From contig JBLRWS010000004.1 in NCBI GenBank assembly GCA_047921075.1, forward strand, positions 1-64,000: DNA of 64,000 nucleotides, read 5' to 3'. How positions within the stretch are numbered: position 1 is the stretch's first letter; every line of letters begins with the position of its first letter. Under the pieces are notes generated by a model. That model made no database searches. It was not told the DNA's origin and saw nothing but the letters and a program-made list of their open reading frames with translations. Both the position numbers and the translations under genes were made by a program. Below, one piece after another: positions 46,286 through 55,072 of the stretch. The DNA comes from JBLRWS01 sp047921075. GTDB taxonomy: Bacteria > Bacteroidota > Rhodothermia > Balneolales > Balneolaceae.

Positions 46286-47242
46286 ATGAAAACTCAACCT
46301 ACACACTCTGCATCCGGCTATACGTTAAGTGGGCTTCTTCCGGCCGTTCTTTTTCTTTTTGCAGGGGCATGCGAGCGCCCGGAACTTGGCCAGGCCGAAG
46401 TGCCGGAGCCTTACGAGCCGTATATTGAGGAGTGGGTAACGCAGCATATCGAATCGTTGAAAGCCCCAACCGGCTGGATGCGCCTCGCCGGAATGTACAT
46501 TCTTGACGAGGGTGAAAACACCTTTGGCAGCGGGAATCGAGTACATGTTCCGCTGGCCGATGAAGCCTTGCCCGCCGAAGCCGGAACCATCACCTTAACC
46601 GATGGTGTGGTCACGTTGAATCCCCGTAATGACGTACACCTTCTCGCCGATGGTGAACCGGTACGGGGTGCGACAACCATTTTTGCCGATGGAGAAGAAT
46701 CGATTATTACCCATAACCATCTCGAATGGTTTGTAATCAAGCGGCAGGATATTTACGCGATCCGGGTGTTCAACAAAGAGAACGAAAAAGTGGATCGTTT
46801 TGAAGGGTTTCCTCGATATGACACAGATTCAAAATGGCGCCTGAAAGCCTATTTTGAGCCGCATCCCGAGAATACAACCATCCCCATCGCAAACGTAATC
46901 GGCCAGGTTATCGAAACACCGTCGCCCGGCTCATTGACATTTCAATTCGGTGGGGAGCGATACACCATTGATGCGATACAAAGTTCTGAGCAGCTCTTTT
47001 TGATCATTGGCGATGAGACCAATCGCACCGAAACGTATCAGGCGGGGCGGTATATGTACGTCGATTATCCAGACGATGACGGCTATACCGTGATCGATTT
47101 CAACAAGATTTACAACCCGCCCTGTTCGTACAATTTATTTACTACCTGCGAATTACCGCCGGTTCAAAACAGGCTCCGCCTTGCCATTGAGGCCGGGGAA
47201 AAACGTCCCGTTGGATGGACCGGACAGGAGATAGAATTATGA
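46286..47242 (+). CDS. DUF1684 lipoprotein, copy 1
   Basis: The 318-residue protein has a lipoprotein-type signal (lipobox FAGAC, Cys about 29) and one DUF1684 domain from about residue 45 to the end. Typical blocks are EEWVTQHIESLKAPTGWMRLAG, DRFEGFPRYDTDSKWRLKAYF, TNRTETYQAGRYMYVDYPDDD and FNKIYNPPCSYNLFTTCELPP, the last with conserved cysteines. DUF1684 proteins are widespread, secreted or cytoplasmic; function is not established. It starts six bases after the permease gene, and its stop overlaps the next DUF1684 gene by four bases, so the three genes form one transcript. The N-terminal stretch before the hydrophobic core is unusually long (about 13 residues). Confidence 0.85.
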   Translation: MKTQPTHSASGYTLSGLLPAVLFLFAGACERPELGQAEVPEPYEPYIEEWVTQHIESLKAPTGWMRLAGMYILDEGENTFGSGNRVHVPLADEALPAEAGTITLTDGVVTLNPRNDVHLLADGEPVRGATTIFADGEESIITHNHLEWFVIKRQDIYAIRVFNKENEKVDRFEGFPRYDTDSKWRLKAYFEPHPENTTIPIANVIGQVIETPSPGSLTFQFGGERYTIDAIQSSEQLFLIIGDETNRTETYQAGRYMYVDYPDDDGYTVIDFNKIYNPPCSYNLFTTCELPPVQNRLRLAIEAGEKRPVGWTGQEIEL

Positions 47243-48198
47243 TATCACGTAGTACACTTTTTCTTCTCACTCTGAGTCTGCTGGCAGGCTGCACCGGTGA
47301 CCGAAGCGCCGAAGTAGCCGAACTACCCGAGGGATATCATCAACAGCTGCAGGAGTGGAAAGAGTACCGCATTGACGTGTTGAAAGGGCCCACCAACTGG
47401 CTGCGATTGGTTGACATTGCCTGGTTGCCGAACGGTGAAGCAACGATTGGCAGCGCACCCGATGTTGATGTGCAATTTCCGGAGCGGGCACTGCCGCCGG
47501 CTGCAGGAGTTATTGAATCCGCCGGTGATAATGTGGAATTAACCGCAGCGCAGAGCTCGGGCATGCAAATGGACGGGCAAGATATTTCCGGGCAAACCGT
47601 GACGATACATGATGACGATGGCAACGCTCCTGAAATAACCAGCGGAGATTTTATCTGGTTCGCCGATCGGCGGGGCGATGAGATTGGGCTGCGCATGTAC
47701 GACCAATCTCTGGAAAGAGCCGATCAATTTGACGGCTTCCCTTTTTACGAGGTCAACCCTGAATGGTACAAAGCAGCTCAGTTTATACCTTATGATGCAC
47801 CGAAGCCTATCGCCATTGCGAATGTTCTCGGTGATATGGTAGAGCGCGAATCGCCGGGATATATTGAGTTTTCAGTTGACGGAGAGTCCGTAACACTGGA
47901 TGTATTCGAGGCAAACAGCGGCCTCTTCATCATGTTTACCGATCATACCAACCGCACCGATACCTATCAGGCCGGACGGTATCTGATTATCGATTTCCCG
48001 AACGAAGAGGGGCGAACGGTTGCTGACTTCAACCGTACCTACAATCCGCCTTGTGCCTTCAACACATTTACGGTCTGTCAATTACCACCGCCTCAAAATC
48101 GCCTGCCGTTTGCTATTGAAGCGGGAGAACAGCGTCCGCCCAACATGTGGAAAGGCCTCGACGGAAAGAAGTTTGTGGCATCCGACAGCCCGGATTAA
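47239..48198 (+). CDS. DUF1684 lipoprotein, copy 2
   Basis: The protein has 319 residues from ATG 47239, chosen because it makes an ATGA overlap with the preceding stop and directly starts a lipoprotein signal (lipobox LLAGC, Cys17); an in-frame ATG at 47215 would add eight polar residues. Architecture is the same as copy 1: QEWKEYRIDVLKGPTNWLRL, DQFDGFPFYEVNPEWYKAAQF, TNRTDTYQAGRYLIIDFPNEE and FNRTYNPPCAFNTFTVCQLPPP. The two copies clearly arose by duplication but have diverged in the central domain. Together with the permease they form an operon. Function unknown. Confidence 0.85.
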   Translation: MISRSTLFLLTLSLLAGCTGDRSAEVAELPEGYHQQLQEWKEYRIDVLKGPTNWLRLVDIAWLPNGEATIGSAPDVDVQFPERALPPAAGVIESAGDNVELTAAQSSGMQMDGQDISGQTVTIHDDDGNAPEITSGDFIWFADRRGDEIGLRMYDQSLERADQFDGFPFYEVNPEWYKAAQFIPYDAPKPIAIANVLGDMVERESPGYIEFSVDGESVTLDVFEANSGLFIMFTDHTNRTDTYQAGRYLIIDFPNEEGRTVADFNRTYNPPCAFNTFTVCQLPPPQNRLPFAIEAGEQRPPNMWKGLDGKKFVASDSPD

Positions 48199-48292
48199 AA
48201 TCGAATATTAGGGGTTCGGAACTATAAAAATTCTTTTTATATTTCGGGTCTATTTAAAATCCGACCCATAATCACCGTTTTAAGTTTAAGTC

Positions 48293-48448
48293 ATGAAACG
48301 CACGTATCAACCCAGCAACCGTAAGAGAGTAAACAAGCACGGTTTTCGTAAGCGAATGAAAACGTCTGACGGACAAGAAGTGCTGAAAAGACGACGAAAA
48401 AAAGGACGTCATAAACTCACTGTGAGTGTCAAAAAAGGAGCAAAATAA
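48293..48448 (+). CDS. rpmH: Ribosomal protein L34
   Basis: A 51-residue basic protein with the classical L34 sequence: MKRTYQPSNRKRVNKHGFRK, then RMKTSDGQEVLKRRRKKGRHKL and a short Lys-rich tail. It belongs to the 50S subunit. ATG at 48293 is preceded by an AT-rich region that contains a small GGGTC/GACCC dyad (48246-48250 with 48263-48267), possibly part of its leader. Its end overlaps the rnpA start by 23 bases. The rpmH-rnpA-yidC order is conserved in most bacteria, but dnaA, usually next to rpmH, is not here. Confidence 0.97.
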   Translation: MKRTYQPSNRKRVNKHGFRKRMKTSDGQEVLKRRRKKGRHKLTVSVKKGAK

Positions 48449-48878
48449 CCACCCTGTAGGACCTGATGATCACACACTGCCCCGTTCGGTTATTCTGAGG
48501 GGCAGAGATCATTTCCAGCAGCTCTTTCAGCAATCAGCCGTGAAGCATGCTCCCTCTTTTCAATTACGCTACCGGTTTCTCAGCGGCCCGCTTCACTCTT
48601 CGGCCATCGGCTTTATTGCTCCCAAACGCATTTTTAAAAAAGCTGTGCAACGCAACCGCGTCAAACGACTTATGCGGGAAGCGTTCAGGCTGCATCAGTC
48701 TGTTTTTTGGACAGGTGTGGAAGCACACGGACAGCGCGTACATGCTGCCCTGATTGCCACCAAGCCGATTACGGCGTCCGCTGATGCAGAGCAACAGGTT
48801 GTTCAGCTCCTTCATGCCTTTAATGCGTCGGGCACCTCAGCGCCAAATCCGCCTCTCACAAACCCAACTCATCCCTAA
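48426..48878 (+). CDS. rnpA: Ribonuclease P protein component
   Basis: The 150-residue basic protein binds the RNase P RNA and helps process tRNA 5' ends. Signature parts are LPRSVILRGRDHFQQLFQ, AIGFIAPKRIFKKAVQRNRVKRLMREAFR (RNR motif), and a C-terminal helical and Pro-rich tail. The start is the GTG at 48426, inside rpmH; no ATG or other start codon occurs in frame before the conserved LPR motif. Overlap with rpmH by 23 bases suggests coupled translation. It is followed after 12 bases by yidC. The usual small gene yidD between rnpA and yidC is absent. Confidence 0.95.
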   Translation: MSKKEQNNHPVGPDDHTLPRSVILRGRDHFQQLFQQSAVKHAPSFQLRYRFLSGPLHSSAIGFIAPKRIFKKAVQRNRVKRLMREAFRLHQSVFWTGVEAHGQRVHAALIATKPITASADAEQQVVQLLHAFNASGTSAPNPPLTNPTHP

Positions 48879-48890
48879 CAGTTTTCGATT

Positions 48891-50723
48891 TTGGATAGAA
48901 ATACGGTAACCGGACTCATTCTGATTTTCTTCATCACGCTTGCCTGGGCCTGGTACACCATGCCGAGCCAGGAACAACTGGAACAGCAGCGCCTTGAGCG
49001 TGCCATGCAAGATAGTATTGCAGCCGCACAAACACTGGAAGATCGCGAACCGGCCGAAGAAACACGAGTGCTGCCGGGACGGGACGAAGTAGATACCATC
49101 CGTCCGGATGAGGCACCAACAGCCGGACTGTTTGGGCTGCAGACAGTAACCGATACGGTTTCTACAGTGGTTCGAACACCGCTCTATGAAATTGAGCTGA
49201 CCAATCTGGGAGCCGGCCCGGCCCGCTATACCCTGCTTGCCCACAACACCTGGGAAAAGGTGCCGGTGCAGATGATTCACGACACCACCCGCTCGGCCTA
49301 TTCGCTGGGATTTTTATCTGCACAGAACTACAATATTGAGACCAACCAGCTTCTCTTTGAGCCGATCAATTACACGCCTGCAGCGGAGCTTACGATGGAT
49401 GAAAGCCGCCAGCTGAGCTACAGGCTACGCGCCGGCAACGATGCCGAACTGATCTTTACTTACACCTTTTATGCCGATCGGTACCAGTTTGATCTCGATA
49501 TCGAGTTCATCAACATGGAGAGTCAAATCAGTGATTTTAATGTCGATTTCGGCTGGCTCTCGGCACTGACTTATACCGAACGAGATGTTGTGCAGGATGC
49601 GCAAAACTCCGGAGCGTATATTTTTGCAGGCGAAGTGCTCGAAAAATTTCAGCAAACAGAGCCGGGACGTGGCGAACAGGTGATCAACGGGCGGATTGAT
49701 TGGGTCTCTTCGCGTACACGATTTTTTGGCCAGTACATCAAGCCTGTAACCGAGACCAATGCCGCGATTGTTCGGATGGATTTGGATGGCCCACTCGATA
49801 ATCCGGACACCATCCAGCGCTACGAAACGATGGTTACCTCTAATATTGCGAGCCAAAAAGAGCTCTCTTTCCAGCTCTATGCGGGCCCTTTGCGGTATTA
49901 CGATCTGCGCGAATTTGACGACAATGCGTATGATGTGGTTGAAATCGGATACGCACTGATCCGATGGTTTGCCGATCCGCTGGTACGGTGGGTCATTATT
50001 CCATTTTTCGTGCTGGGCAGCACCGTGATTTCCAACTACGGAGTGCTGATTATTCTATTTGGTGTTTTGGTGAAGCTGGTCTTGTATCCGCTTACACAGA
50101 AGAGTTTCAAGAGTATGGCTGCCATGAAAGAGCTGCAGCCCCAAATGCAGGAGATTCGGGATAAATATAAAGATGATCCTCAAAAGCAGCAGAAAGAGAC
50201 CATCGCCCTGTACCGCAAGGCCAAGGTAAACCCGGTGGGCGGCTGTCTGCCTATGCTGTTGCAGTTTCCGATTTTAATTACGCTCTTTTTCTTCTTCCAA
50301 AACTCGATGATTATCCGGCAGCAATCATTCCTTTGGGCTGATGACTTATCGGCACCCGACTATATTCTGTCGCTGCCGTTTAGCATACCTCTGCTGGGCG
50401 ACCAGCTTGCCGGCTTTGTGATTTTGATGGCCGGTGCTATGTTTATACAGACAAAAATTACCGGCAGCATGAGCGGAATGGGTGCGCCAAGTGCACCGGG
50501 CACACCGAACATGAAGGTGTTCACCTACATTATCCCATTCATACTGCTGTTTGTCTTTAACAATTTCGCCTCGGGTCTGTCGCTCTATTATCTCGTATAC
50601 AATGTACTCTCAGGTGCACAACAGCTCATCATCAACAAAACGATGAAGAAGCCGGAGATAGATACGACCACCACGTCCGGCACCAAGGGCAAAAAGAAAG
50701 GGAAAAAGAAAAAGAAGAAATAA
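48891..50723 (+). CDS. yidC: Membrane protein insertase YidC
   Basis: The 610-residue protein inserts proteins into the inner membrane with or without SecYEG. An N-terminal helix (about 5-22) is followed by a coiled, acidic region, a periplasmic beta-sandwich domain (about 75-345) and the conserved five-helix insertase core (about 370-585; TQKSFKSMAAMKELQPQM in the cytoplasmic hairpin). The Lys-rich C-terminal tail (GTKGKKKGKKKKKK) is typical for ribosome contact in phyla without long SRP interplay. The start is TTG at 48891. A clear terminator at 50745-50774 follows. Length is somewhat larger than E. coli YidC (548) because of the N-terminal linker and tail. Confidence 0.96.
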   Translation: MDRNTVTGLILIFFITLAWAWYTMPSQEQLEQQRLERAMQDSIAAAQTLEDREPAEETRVLPGRDEVDTIRPDEAPTAGLFGLQTVTDTVSTVVRTPLYEIELTNLGAGPARYTLLAHNTWEKVPVQMIHDTTRSAYSLGFLSAQNYNIETNQLLFEPINYTPAAELTMDESRQLSYRLRAGNDAELIFTYTFYADRYQFDLDIEFINMESQISDFNVDFGWLSALTYTERDVVQDAQNSGAYIFAGEVLEKFQQTEPGRGEQVINGRIDWVSSRTRFFGQYIKPVTETNAAIVRMDLDGPLDNPDTIQRYETMVTSNIASQKELSFQLYAGPLRYYDLREFDDNAYDVVEIGYALIRWFADPLVRWVIIPFFVLGSTVISNYGVLIILFGVLVKLVLYPLTQKSFKSMAAMKELQPQMQEIRDKYKDDPQKQQKETIALYRKAKVNPVGGCLPMLLQFPILITLFFFFQNSMIIRQQSFLWADDLSAPDYILSLPFSIPLLGDQLAGFVILMAGAMFIQTKITGSMSGMGAPSAPGTPNMKVFTYIIPFILLFVFNNFASGLSLYYLVYNVLSGAQQLIINKTMKKPEIDTTTTSGTKGKKKGKKKKKK

Positions 50724-50744
50724 ACCGGTGCACATCCGTATCAT

Positions 50745-50774
50745 AAAGGGGCTCCACATCGGATCCCCTTTTTT
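50745..50774 (+). terminator. Rho-independent terminator after yidC
   Basis: AAAGGGG (50745-50751) pairs with CCCCTTT (50765-50771), extended by two more pairs after one mismatch, and the stem runs into a six-base T-tract. It lies 21 bases after the yidC stop and before the HsdR-N gene, so it ends the rpmH-rnpA-yidC transcript. Confidence 0.8.
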
Positions 50775-50795
50775 GTTTACAGTGTACAATCAGCC

Positions 50796-51683
50796 ATGAA
50801 TCACTCTCCAGCCTTTCCGCAAATTCGATTCTCGGGCGGGGCACGGTGGCTCTTTCACCCCATCCTGAAAAAGCGGTACAAAAATCTGCCGGAAGAGCGG
50901 GTTCGGCTTATGTTTATTGAGAAGGCGCTTCGCAGCTCCTGGAGCCGGAATCGCATTGGCACCGAAGTAATGGTACGCCACGCCGCCCGAGCGAATGCAT
51001 TGAAAGCCGATGTTGTGCTGTACGACCGGCAGATGAATCCCTTTGCCGTGGTTGAGTGCAAGTCTGACCACATCCCCCTAACTGAACAAACCGCCGTACA
51101 GGCTGCGCGTTACAATTCCGTTCTGAAAGCTCCCTGCCTGTGTGTTACCAACGGGATCTCAGAGTGGTGGTTTGGATTCAAGAACGAGGCGGTTGAACCA
51201 CGCGCAACCCCGCTTGATATGAACAAAACAGCCCAGCCGCGCGACGCTGCCTATTGGATCGAACGCGGGTTTATCGCCAACGATGTGCCGGATAACATCC
51301 GCGGGCAGGCGGTAGAATTGCTGAACCGGCTCTGGCCTTCAACCGAACCCGTAAAGTGGGCATATCTGCCAATGGAGGGGCTGCCAACCACCCTGAAACT
51401 GGCTCACTACTATCGACTGATGACCATTGATGAGTCGGCCCAAATGGCACTATCTGTTGTGGCGGTATCGGAACGGGAGTGTTTTTTTGCGGCGCTTCTT
51501 CATCGTAACCGGCGCAATGAAGCGCTCTTTTTATGGCCGCTGGCCACGAATGAGCTGGACATCATCACACCGGACGAGACGAAGACCGTATCCATGAACA
51601 CCCTCTTTCCTGACGGTCTATTTGCGCATGGATCGATAGAGGCTTTTGCGGACGTTCTCGTTCAACAAACAGAAAAAGCCTGA
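50796..51683 (+). CDS. Orphan type I restriction HsdR N-terminal-like (PD-(D/E)XK) protein
   Basis: The 295-residue cytoplasmic protein has in its N-terminal half a restriction-endonuclease-like fold. KADVVLYDRQ contains Asp72, and PFAVVECKS gives Glu87 and Lys89, the D-ExK catalytic set, followed by QAARYN as in HsdR N-terminal domains. The C-terminal half (about 165-295) has no family that I recognise and makes the protein about twice as long as the usual stand-alone HsdR_N proteins of Bacteroidota. No methylase, specificity subunit or helicase is adjacent, so it is unlikely to be part of a classical restriction system; a repair or RNA/DNA-processing role is possible. ATG at 50796, right after the yidC terminator. 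Confidence 0.75.
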   Translation: MNHSPAFPQIRFSGGARWLFHPILKKRYKNLPEERVRLMFIEKALRSSWSRNRIGTEVMVRHAARANALKADVVLYDRQMNPFAVVECKSDHIPLTEQTAVQAARYNSVLKAPCLCVTNGISEWWFGFKNEAVEPRATPLDMNKTAQPRDAAYWIERGFIANDVPDNIRGQAVELLNRLWPSTEPVKWAYLPMEGLPTTLKLAHYYRLMTIDESAQMALSVVAVSERECFFAALLHRNRRNEALFLWPLATNELDIITPDETKTVSMNTLFPDGLFAHGSIEAFADVLVQQTEKA

Positions 51684-51765
51684 CCTACGCTGCGGCAGTT
51701 CTGGTTTTTTTGGATGCAATTTCCCGTATGTTTCAGCTACCAACAAAAAGTCAATTACAGGAATT

Positions 51766-53106
51766 ATGTCTGCAGTAACGCATCGCGAAAAACTTTACTC
51801 ACTTTTTGATGATTCTCCCCGCGGGGTGGTGTACCTGAAGGGCGGAGAAGTATTGCGCCGTTACGAAACCGATTACGAGTTTCCATTTCGGCAGGAAAGT
51901 AATTTTTGGTACATAACCGGCGTGGCAGAACCTGACTATCACGCTCTGCTGGACATTCAAAACCAGGAGTTGCACCTCTTTGCACCAAAACGTGATGCAC
52001 AATATGCGGTATGGCACGGTAAAGTTCAGAGCAAGGAACAGATCAAGGAGAGGTACCAACCGGACCATCTACACTACCACACAGAGCTGTTAACCGTGCT
52101 ACGGAAACTGAAACCTGATGTAGTGTACTGCCTTAACGAGGAACAAGCTGAGTTTTTAGAAGATCTGGATCGATCCATCAACGTTGAGGCCGATTCGTTG
52201 TCTGATGCCATAACGTACTGCCGGTGTATCAAAACCGCTGATGAGCTCGATCTACTTCGAAAGGCTGCAGCGGTAAACAATCGCGCCCATACCGAGGCGA
52301 TGAAATTTGTAAAGCCGGGACTCCATGAATACGAAGTAAAAGCGTTTTTCGATTATCATCAACAGAAGGAGGGATTGCTCTTTGATGCCTACAACGGAAT
52401 CCATGCCTCGGGTGCCAATAGCGCTATATTGCACTATACCGATAACACCGATCGAATAGATGACGGGGATCTTTTTCTGATTGATGCCGGGTTTGAATAT
52501 CAGGGTTATGCATCGGATGTGACCCGCACCTATCCCGCCTCCGGCACCTTTACGGGCGATCAGGCCGCCCTGTACCAGATTGTGTTAACAGCCCAAAACG
52601 AGGTTATAAAAGCCGTGGCGCCGGGAATTAAGATGGAAGAGCTGCACATGCTGGCTGCCCGAATCATTACGGAAGGGTTGCGTGATGTGGAACTGGTAAA
52701 AGGCACGGTGGACGCGTTGATGGAAAACAACATTTTTGCACTTTTTTTCCCCCACGGACTTGGCCATTTTTTAGGGCTGGATACGCATGATGTGGGCGGC
52801 TATCCGAAAGGCGTAGACCGTATTGACCGCCCCGGGATTCGGTACCTGCGGGTACGGCGGGAGCTGCTGCCGGGCATGGTCATTACCATAGAGCCGGGAC
52901 TCTACATTATACCGGCATTGCTGAAACCAGCTTTTGAGAACGCCGACACCGCCAGATTTTTAAACCGTGAAAAGCTGGAAAAAATGATCGGTTTTGGCGG
53001 CATTCGCATCGAGGATAATTTGATTGTGACCGACGACGGCTATGAAAACCTGACCGATGTACCGAAAGAGATCAAAGAGATCGAACAGGTAATGAAGGGC
53101 CGTTAA
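51766..53106 (+). CDS. pepP: Xaa-Pro aminopeptidase (M24B)
   Basis: The protein has 446 residues from ATG 51766, preferred because the N-terminal creatinase/aminopeptidase domain begins there (REKLYSLFDDSPRGVVYLKGGE) and AGGA lies upstream; the frame open before it overlaps the HsdR-N gene. The C-terminal pita-bread domain carries the dimetal ligands: IDAGFEYQGYASDVTRTYP (two Asp), HGLGHFLGLDTHDVG (His), ITIEPGLYI (Glu) and GGIRIEDNL (Glu). It removes N-terminal residues before proline and is cytoplasmic. Its stop codon shares the TTAA with the convergent DUF3267-type gene. Confidence 0.95.
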   Translation: MSAVTHREKLYSLFDDSPRGVVYLKGGEVLRRYETDYEFPFRQESNFWYITGVAEPDYHALLDIQNQELHLFAPKRDAQYAVWHGKVQSKEQIKERYQPDHLHYHTELLTVLRKLKPDVVYCLNEEQAEFLEDLDRSINVEADSLSDAITYCRCIKTADELDLLRKAAAVNNRAHTEAMKFVKPGLHEYEVKAFFDYHQQKEGLLFDAYNGIHASGANSAILHYTDNTDRIDDGDLFLIDAGFEYQGYASDVTRTYPASGTFTGDQAALYQIVLTAQNEVIKAVAPGIKMEELHMLAARIITEGLRDVELVKGTVDALMENNIFALFFPHGLGHFLGLDTHDVGGYPKGVDRIDRPGIRYLRVRRELLPGMVITIEPGLYIIPALLKPAFENADTARFLNREKLEKMIGFGGIRIEDNLIVTDDGYENLTDVPKEIKEIEQVMKGR

Positions 53107-53729
53107 GCGGCCGGCACTTCTTCTTTTTCGAAAAAGTAGCTTTTGCCCTCTTCCATGTCATCAAAGGTGTAGAGTTGCCGGTGCCGGTTTCTGTAAAAGA
53201 ACCCGGCCATGGTAAAATCGCCGATGCAGGCAAAGGTGTGGAACATCAAAAAACTGAGAATGGCAAAGAAGAGCCACCCGTCAGTAATCAACAATCCGGC
53301 CACGCCCGCCGTCGTAAGTACTGCAAAAGGGGTCATGGCCAGCAGATAAAAACCTTTGCGCCCAAGTACAAAACCGTCGGCTGCGGCAACCACTGCGCCC
53401 TGCTTCCATTTCGGTACGATGGAGAGTTTTCGGGCCCCCTGAACCGCGTAAGCGAGCAGATGCAACAATTCGTGCACCAGAATGCCGGCCGTAAAAAGAG
53501 TCAGTGCACCGATTAAAATTCCGACTACGGTTTCCCATCCATTCCACTGCAGGTAGAGCTGCGCGCCCATGGTAGCTGCAAAGGCGAGGCTGAAAAATTT
53601 AAAGGTGAGTGTAAACAGATTCTGATCCTGCAGATTCTTCATGACGAAATCGGCAATCTCGTCATGAATCAACTCTTCTACCTTTCTGTAGGCATCATCG
53701 TTAAGAAGCTCTTCCCGTGTCGGTTTCAT
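53103..53729 (-). CDS. DUF3267-type membrane zincin (putative M50-like protease)
   Basis: The 208-residue protein has an N-terminal amphipathic helix and four hydrophobic segments (about 45-65, 70-92, 120-145, 148-172). LVHELLHLLAY contains the HExxH zinc motif within the second hydrophobic segment, and VPKWKQGAVVAAADGF and FACIGDFTMAGF fit the DUF3267 'putative zincin peptidase' family. In related proteins the second half carries an Asp that may be the third ligand; GDFTMAG is a candidate. Substrate is unknown; intramembrane cleavage of an envelope regulator is possible. ATG at 53729; its last codons overlap the pepP stop by four bases. Confidence 0.8.
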   Translation of the reverse strand: MKPTREELLNDDAYRKVEELIHDEIADFVMKNLQDQNLFTLTFKFFSLAFAATMGAQLYLQWNGWETVVGILIGALTLFTAGILVHELLHLLAYAVQGARKLSIVPKWKQGAVVAAADGFVLGRKGFYLLAMTPFAVLTTAGVAGLLITDGWLFFAILSFLMFHTFACIGDFTMAGFFYRNRHRQLYTFDDMEEGKSYFFEKEEVPAA

Positions 53730-53762
53730 GCGGTGGTTCGGGTTTTACTACCGGCAGTAAGG

Positions 53763-54935
53763 TTATTTATTTTTTTCGGCTAATGAGCGAACGGCATCCG
53801 CCACAGCCGGGGCTACATCTTTATCGAATGCGCTGGGAATGATCTTTTTCTCGGTTGGCTCTTTCACCTGATCAGCAATGGCATGTGCAGCACAGACATA
53901 CATCTCGGTGGTGATTTCGTGAGACCGCGCATCCAGAAGGCCCCTAAAGATACCCGGAAAAGCCAGCACATTATTGATTTGATTGGGGAAATCGGATCGC
54001 CCGGTGGCAATAATTCGCACCCCCGCTTCGTACGCTTCGCCGGGCATAATTTCCGGAATCGGGTTGGCCATGGCAAACACAATTGGATCGCTGTTCATGG
54101 TCTGTACCATCTCTTTGGTTAATACCCCCGGAGCGGAAACACCGATAAAAACATCGGCATCGCGAATGGCATCGCCCAGGCTTCCCTCCTCATTCTTGTT
54201 GTTGGTGATCTCAGCCATCTCTTTTTTGATCGGTGTAAGATCGGTTCGCCCTTTGTGGATAATTCCTTTGCTGTCGCACGTAATCATGTTGCGCACACCC
54301 ACATGCCGAAGAAGATAGATAATGGCAATGCCTGCTGCCCCCGCTCCATTGATAACCACCTTAAGATCGGAAAACTCTTTCCCGGTGATTTTAAGAGCGT
54401 TGATGAGCCCTGCCAATGTAACCACAGCCGTGCCATGCTGGTCATCATGCATAACAGGAATCGTTAGTTCTTCCTTAAGCCTTCGCTCAATTTCAAAGCA
54501 TCGCGGAGCTGATATATCCTCCAGGTTGATTCCTCCATAGGTGGGGGCAATCATTTTAATGGCTGTAATGATCTCCTCGGTATCCTGCGATGCCAGCACT
54601 ACGGGAACGGCATCTATGTCAGCAAATTTTTTAAAAAGAACCGCCTTTCCTTCCATTACCGGCAGGGACGCTTCAGGGCCGATATTACCAAGGCCAAGTA
54701 CGGCAGATCCGTCACTGATTACGGCAACGGTGTTTCGCTTCCAGGTGTAGTCGTACGCTTTGGAAACATCTTTTGAAATTTCGAGGCACGGTTGTGCAAC
54801 GCCAGGCGTGTAGGCAATACTCAGATCATCCGAGGTTTCGAGCGGCATTTTGGATTGGATGGCCACCTTGCCGCCATATTTCTTGTGAGCATCAATAGAT
54901 AGCTGGCTGTACTTGTTTTTATCTTGATCTGACAT
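53763..54935 (-). CDS. Malic enzyme (malate dehydrogenase, oxaloacetate-decarboxylating)
   Basis: The 390-residue protein decarboxylates malate to pyruvate with reduction of NAD(P). It has the malic N-terminal domain (AYTPGVAQPCLEISKD, VAVISDGSAVLGLGNIG, metal and malate site PVMHDDQHGTAV) and the C-terminal NAD-binding domain (VVINGAGAAGIAIIYLL). It is the short form without the phosphotransacetylase-like extension found in many MaeB proteins. The residues around GAGAAG do not reveal NAD or NADP preference with certainty. The gene stands 33 bases upstream of the DUF3267 gene. ATG at 54935; the 137 bases before it contain no gene. Confidence 0.95.
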   Translation of the reverse strand: MSDQDKNKYSQLSIDAHKKYGGKVAIQSKMPLETSDDLSIAYTPGVAQPCLEISKDVSKAYDYTWKRNTVAVISDGSAVLGLGNIGPEASLPVMEGKAVLFKKFADIDAVPVVLASQDTEEIITAIKMIAPTYGGINLEDISAPRCFEIERRLKEELTIPVMHDDQHGTAVVTLAGLINALKITGKEFSDLKVVINGAGAAGIAIIYLLRHVGVRNMITCDSKGIIHKGRTDLTPIKKEMAEITNNKNEEGSLGDAIRDADVFIGVSAPGVLTKEMVQTMNSDPIVFAMANPIPEIMPGEAYEAGVRIIATGRSDFPNQINNVLAFPGIFRGLLDARSHEITTEMYVCAAHAIADQVKEPTEKKIIPSAFDKDVAPAVADAVRSLAEKNK

Positions 54936-55072
54936 ATCTGATTTGAAATCCGTTTGATTTGTTGGCCGAAAGGTACGTGGTTTTCACCTGTTATGTGAAC
55001 AGAAATGTTCCTCAATAGTGGGCAGGTCAGCCATGAAACCATAGTAATTGTATGTGCAACTAATTACTCTGT

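Noticed and set aside
48199..48292. Possible replication origin next to rpmH
   Set aside because: No DnaA-box cluster (TTATCCACA type), no AT-rich repeat unit and no dnaA gene were seen; the region looks like a simple promoter and leader.
51646..51765. N-terminal extension of the Xaa-Pro aminopeptidase frame
   Set aside because: It overlaps the preceding gene and is unlike the family; the aminopeptidase N-domain begins at ATG 51766.
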